Shown piece after piece: positions 60,600-64,000 of a stretch of 64,000 bases of DNA. The DNA is taken from positions 32,535,489 to 32,599,488 of the forward strand of contig NC_026655.2 in the NCBI RefSeq assembly GCF_000004075.3, in the 5' to 3' direction. Numbering within the stretch: position 1 is the stretch's first letter; each line of letters starts with the position of its first letter. Under the pieces are notes generated by a model. That model saw nothing but the letters and a program-made list of their open reading frames with translations, ran no database searches and was not told the origin of the DNA. A program made the translations under genes and the position numbers. This DNA is from Cucumis sativus (lineage: Eukaryota; Streptophyta; Magnoliopsida; Cucurbitales; Cucurbitaceae).

Positions 60600-62690
60600 A
60601 GAGTTTTAGTAGGTAATAATTAATTAGGTAAGTTCTAAATTTTAGTATTAATATCATTTGCTTATGGCTCTTAACGTGGTTTCTTTTTCTTAAACGTTTT
60701 GGCATACTTTCTTTAGTTTCTAACCTATTTGTTCTAATTTAGCTCGTGTTTCATTTAAGAACTTTCAACTTTGCCACATTTTTTTTCATTTAAATGTTAT
60801 AAAAAGTATCCTTAGTTACCTTTTGCACCATTTTTTTAAAAAAAAAACACTCAATTATTGACGTTTGCTCAACCAAAGTTAAGAAATATATTCTAGTAAA
60901 CTGGCTGTGTAGATGTAGAATTCATTCTTAATGATTTTAGCAATAATTTTGAGATTAGTTTTGAATAGTTTTGAATCAAATACATGATATGTTGGGATGT
61001 ATGTCATAAGCCTCAGAGTTTATTAGTTATTAGGTATAATGATTGATTATTTTATAAATGCAATAATTAGTTGTCCATTACAGTAAAATCATAACCTAAA
61101 GGCTCCACCCTAAGAAAAACTACATACTATGAAAGTGGCAAGAAAAGAAAAAAATTCTCACAAAAGCTAAGCTAAAAATCGCTTTTTAAGACGGAATTTT
61201 TCGGATTTCACTTTTTCACTTATATGGTGTCATAAAAGATACAAAAAAAATAATTTATTTAATTTATTAAAATAAAATTTATTTTAAATCAAAAGTTTAT
61301 TAAAATCATATTTTTTCCTAAAATAAAATATCTCCAAACCCTTTCTCTACCTCTTCTTCTCTTCTTCTTTGTTTCTTCTTCTTTGTAGAAGATCCACACG
61401 TCGCCCCTCCTTCTCTCTTACGCACGCCGAGAACGACAAGACTTTTTGTCAACGACACGCCTGAAATCCTCTCTTTCTCTTGCTGAACTCACGGGTGAAT
61501 CTCAGCCATTAGGGTGAATCTCAACCATTATTTCTATTGTTTGTATTTATAATGGTTCTTTTTATGGAAAACATCCCTCATAGTTTTGCTTTTATAGGAG
61601 ATATGTGTTTGTTTTGTCTTTCATCCTATTTAATATTGTTGTTTACGATCATTTTTCTAATTTGAATCTACATTTTTTCTTTATGGTTGACTATGTGATG
61701 AAGCATTTTGGTAGCTTACAATGTGTTTGATGAAATGCCTCAATAAAGCATTTGAATTAGAAAATCAAGGCTAAGGAAGATTTCATGACTATGGGCTGAA
61801 GCTTTGAAAAAAAGAAAATGAAAAATGAAATGTGAGATTTTAAATTTTGATGTGTGTAGGGTCTTTTTGTTTGTCTATGCATTTCCGTACTTTTGATTTT
61901 TCTATTGATCTTTTGTTTATGGTTGTTATCGAGGTATATCATAATTGCATGATATTTATGAGGTAAGACATTTGTTATTAAACCTAAATGTATCACCCTA
62001 ATTTTGAAATTCATAACAAAGTTGCCCCGATCCCTAGTATCATGAACAAATAATTAAAAATTAAATTGCTAAAAGATTAATATATAGCATTTGTTCGGAT
62101 TTTTGTAAAATGAAAAAATAATCTTAATAAGAAACTCTTCTAAAATAGATATAGGTTCAGTACTTTCAAATGCTACTAATAAAATTGTATTTTTTACATG
62201 ACACGTGTTTAATACTAATATATATGTGTACTTAATTAATTCTAACTCCACCAAAAACAACCTTTTCCTTTTAAAATCACAAGTAAACTTTAATCCTCAA
62301 TTCTTTTTAATTAACCCATTTTTTCTAATAAATTAGTTATTTTAAAATTTCATAAATTCCAACATCAATTATCTTAACCCAATAATTCAATTCATGTTCC
62401 AATCTTTAGATAGCACCCAAGCAATTTAAGATAATTAGTAAAATATTTCCTTAAAGGTTTGGGATGCTACATTTCTTTTTCCAATAACTATATTCCAATA
62501 TGTAATTATCAATTTTTCTTTAAATAAATCATATTCATTATCTTTTCTGATTTACCGAATAAGGATGTTTTATTAAAATAAGTTTGTTTAGAAAATTTAT
62601 TTGAAAAACATTACTGTTTTGAAACCATTTAGAAAAATAGTAAACTTTTAAAAATAAAAATTACAAAAAACAAAGAAGGTGACACTTGGC
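60600..62690. other. AT-rich intergenic region
   Basis: No gene accepted. 61325-61480 is a CT-rich then GC-richer block resembling a 5' UTR (it includes 'gatccacacgtcgcccctcc'), without a following ORF. 61497-61530 has a short duplication of 'gtgaatctca.ccatta'. The rest is A/T runs. Confidence 0.45.
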
Positions 62691-62724
62691 AAATTAAAAA
62701 AAGCAAATTGAAGGAGTGGGAGAG

Positions 62725-63300
62725 TCTGTTTTAATTTTTAATTATTATATATATGTTTTAAAAAAATTTAATGGTTTAATTTTAAAAAAAATGTAAATGT
62801 AAATTTTTTATTATTATATACATGTTTTAAAAGCTTAATTGTTTAATTTTGAAACAAAAATGTAAATTTTAATTTTTAATTAAAAATGATTATATATATT
62901 TTTATTGTAAATATAATTATATAGATATTCATATAATCAACAATGTGTTACCAATCTTTCTATAACTCTCCCTTTATTTCATGTTGTAACGTTCATCCCA
63001 TTAAATTCTACGTTCTATAAATAGAGGTATGTGGTGCTTTTGCAAGATACACCACAATTGAGTTCAATTGTTTTCTACTTCCTCTCTTATTCCTTCTCTT
63101 CTTCTTTCTCTTCTTTAAGTTGTTTCATGGTTCTTGTTTAGCCTCTTTATTTTTTATTTTATAACATTTTTTGAAAAACTTAATTGTTTAATTATGAAAA
63201 AAATGTAATTTTTAATTTTTAATTATTAACTATTATATATATGTTTTAAAAAACTTAATTGTTTAGTTTTTTAAAAAATGTAAATTTTAGTTTTAATTAT
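62725..63300. repeat. AT-rich repeat units flanking a TATA-bearing block
   Basis: Variants of 'aattattatatatatgttttaaaa' followed by 'cttaattgtttaatttt' and 'aaaaaatgtaaatttt' occur near 62735, 62808, 63165 and 63228. Between them, 62930-63150 contains TATAAATA (63016-63023) and a CT-rich leader-like stretch but no ORF. It could be a small non-autonomous LTR element or a dead promoter. Confidence 0.55.
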
Positions 63301-63308
63301 AAATTATT

Positions 63309-64000
63309 CGTAACACTAAAAACTTAAGATAATATTGAATTTAATTATCTTAATTTTATTTAATTATATTGGAACTAGGCATTAATTTGAAATATTTGAT
63401 TTAGAGTCGATGGTTTTATGAAATTAGAATTAATTAAATATTTGTTGGTTGAATATTTAGTTCATTAGCCAAATTGGATTTTTGGTGTTGTTGAGATTGA
63501 ATTTAATTAAATAACTTTGATGTTTATTTAATTACATTGAAGGTAATTGTAATGGATGGTCATTTGAGGAATAATAATTAAGGATATAGCAACATTTAAA
63601 AAAAATTGCAAATATAACAAAACTATCGCTGATAGACTTGTATCATTGATAGACTCGTATTATCTATCGGTGATAGACCAATTTTTACAACATGGTCTAT
63701 CAGTGATAGATTCTATCATTGATAGAATTTGACAAATTTTGTTATATTTGCAATTTTTTTTTAAATGTTGTTATATACTTAATTATTTTGAATTTAATTG
63801 TTAAATTTGCAACTATCCCTAAACATAAATATATTTGTGGAAAAATAGTTTTTGTGGAAGATAATTAATTGTGTGGGAAAAGATAAATATTGACTATGGA
63901 CAGATTTATATGATTGGGTATATAAGAAAAGATAATAAATTAGATTTATTTAAAAGAAAAATTGATAATTATATATTTGAATAATATTATCAAGAAAATA
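63309..64000 (+). mobile_element. Gypsy LTR, second copy of the family at 19015, cut by the window end
   Basis: From CGTAACACT (63309) the sequence follows 19015-19440: 'taagataatattgaatttaattatcttaattttatttaatta', then the ttgaaatatttgatttagag, ttgagattgaatttaattaaataa and tgtttatttaatta phrases. The first T of TG is mutated. A MITE interrupts it at 63573-63787. The right end is outside the window. Confidence 0.75.
63573..63787. mobile_element. MITE, 215 bp, long terminal inverted repeats
   Basis: Arms of about 50 bp (63573-63622 and 63738-63787) are inverted copies with few differences: 'aataattaaggatatagcaac' and 'gttgttatatacttaattatt' outside, and 'aaattgcaaatataacaaa' inside. The core alternates 'gatagac' and 'gtctatc'. 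It interrupts the LTR that starts at 63309. A related, older copy is at 8516-8694. Confidence 0.82.

Noticed and set aside
61325..61520. CT-rich, then GC-richer block resembling a 5' UTR
   Set aside because: No ORF, splice donor or downstream exon could be supported, so no gene is called.

Overview
This window looks like nuclear DNA from a cucurbit, most likely Cucumis (inference). It is very AT-rich, has introns, and is dominated by layered plant transposable elements. The best host-gene anchors are a PP1-type phloem filament/cystatin-like gene, a class known mainly from cucurbits, and two PHLOEM PROTEIN 2 (PP2) lectin-like genes. No tRNA, rRNA, CRISPR or prokaryotic feature was seen.

Four probable intact host genes are supported, all on the + strand: PP2-like gene 1 (three exons, 11415-12760), PP2-like gene 2 (exons 2 and 3 at 26681-27893, with a less certain first exon at 25165), an intronless two-repeat cystatin-like PP1 gene (49580-50185), and a type-2 non-specific lipid transfer protein (60153-60434). 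PP2 and PP1 are the two classical sieve-element P-proteins, so the window may be a loose phloem-protein neighbourhood broken up by transposons.

Transposon layers from left to right: 0.9-6.2 kb is an old gypsy-type remnant split by a CACTA-like insertion (2516-5496) that sits between 329-bp near-identical direct repeats. 7.5-7.9 kb is a palindromic tandem repeat. 13.1-14.3 kb is a degenerate repeat tract. 14.3-17.2 kb holds a copia RT fragment, a SCAR/WAVE exon fragment and a CACTA 3' end. 17.6-22.8 kb is a decayed TNP2-type CACTA transposase split by a 3.2-kb solo LTR that itself hosts MITE-like insertions. 23.3-23.8 kb is a copia gag remnant on the minus strand. 29.7-31.2 kb is an LTR. 31.7-37.4 kb is a gene-capturing CACTA (Pack-CACTA) region with fragments of ascorbate peroxidase, OEP16, a GH17 beta-1,3-glucanase and an RCC1-repeat protein, ending in a CACTA terminus. 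37.8-42.5 kb is an LTR split by a 3.3-kb CACTA-like element. 42.5-45.9 kb is an Athila-like element with a tRNA-Asp primer site and an internal deletion. 45.9-46.5 kb is a chromovirus-type primer site and gag. 51.6-51.9 kb is an inverted copy of the 2.5-kb CACTA end. 52.9-55.7 kb is two LTRs head to head. 55.9-58.7 kb is a LINE remnant plus a third CACTA 3' end. The window ends in another LTR carrying a MITE.

The most notable material is the set of captured, intron-retaining host-gene fragments in CACTA elements that share one 3' end family, and the recombination footprints around the nested elements. All coordinates of decayed elements are approximate unless an exact terminus is described.
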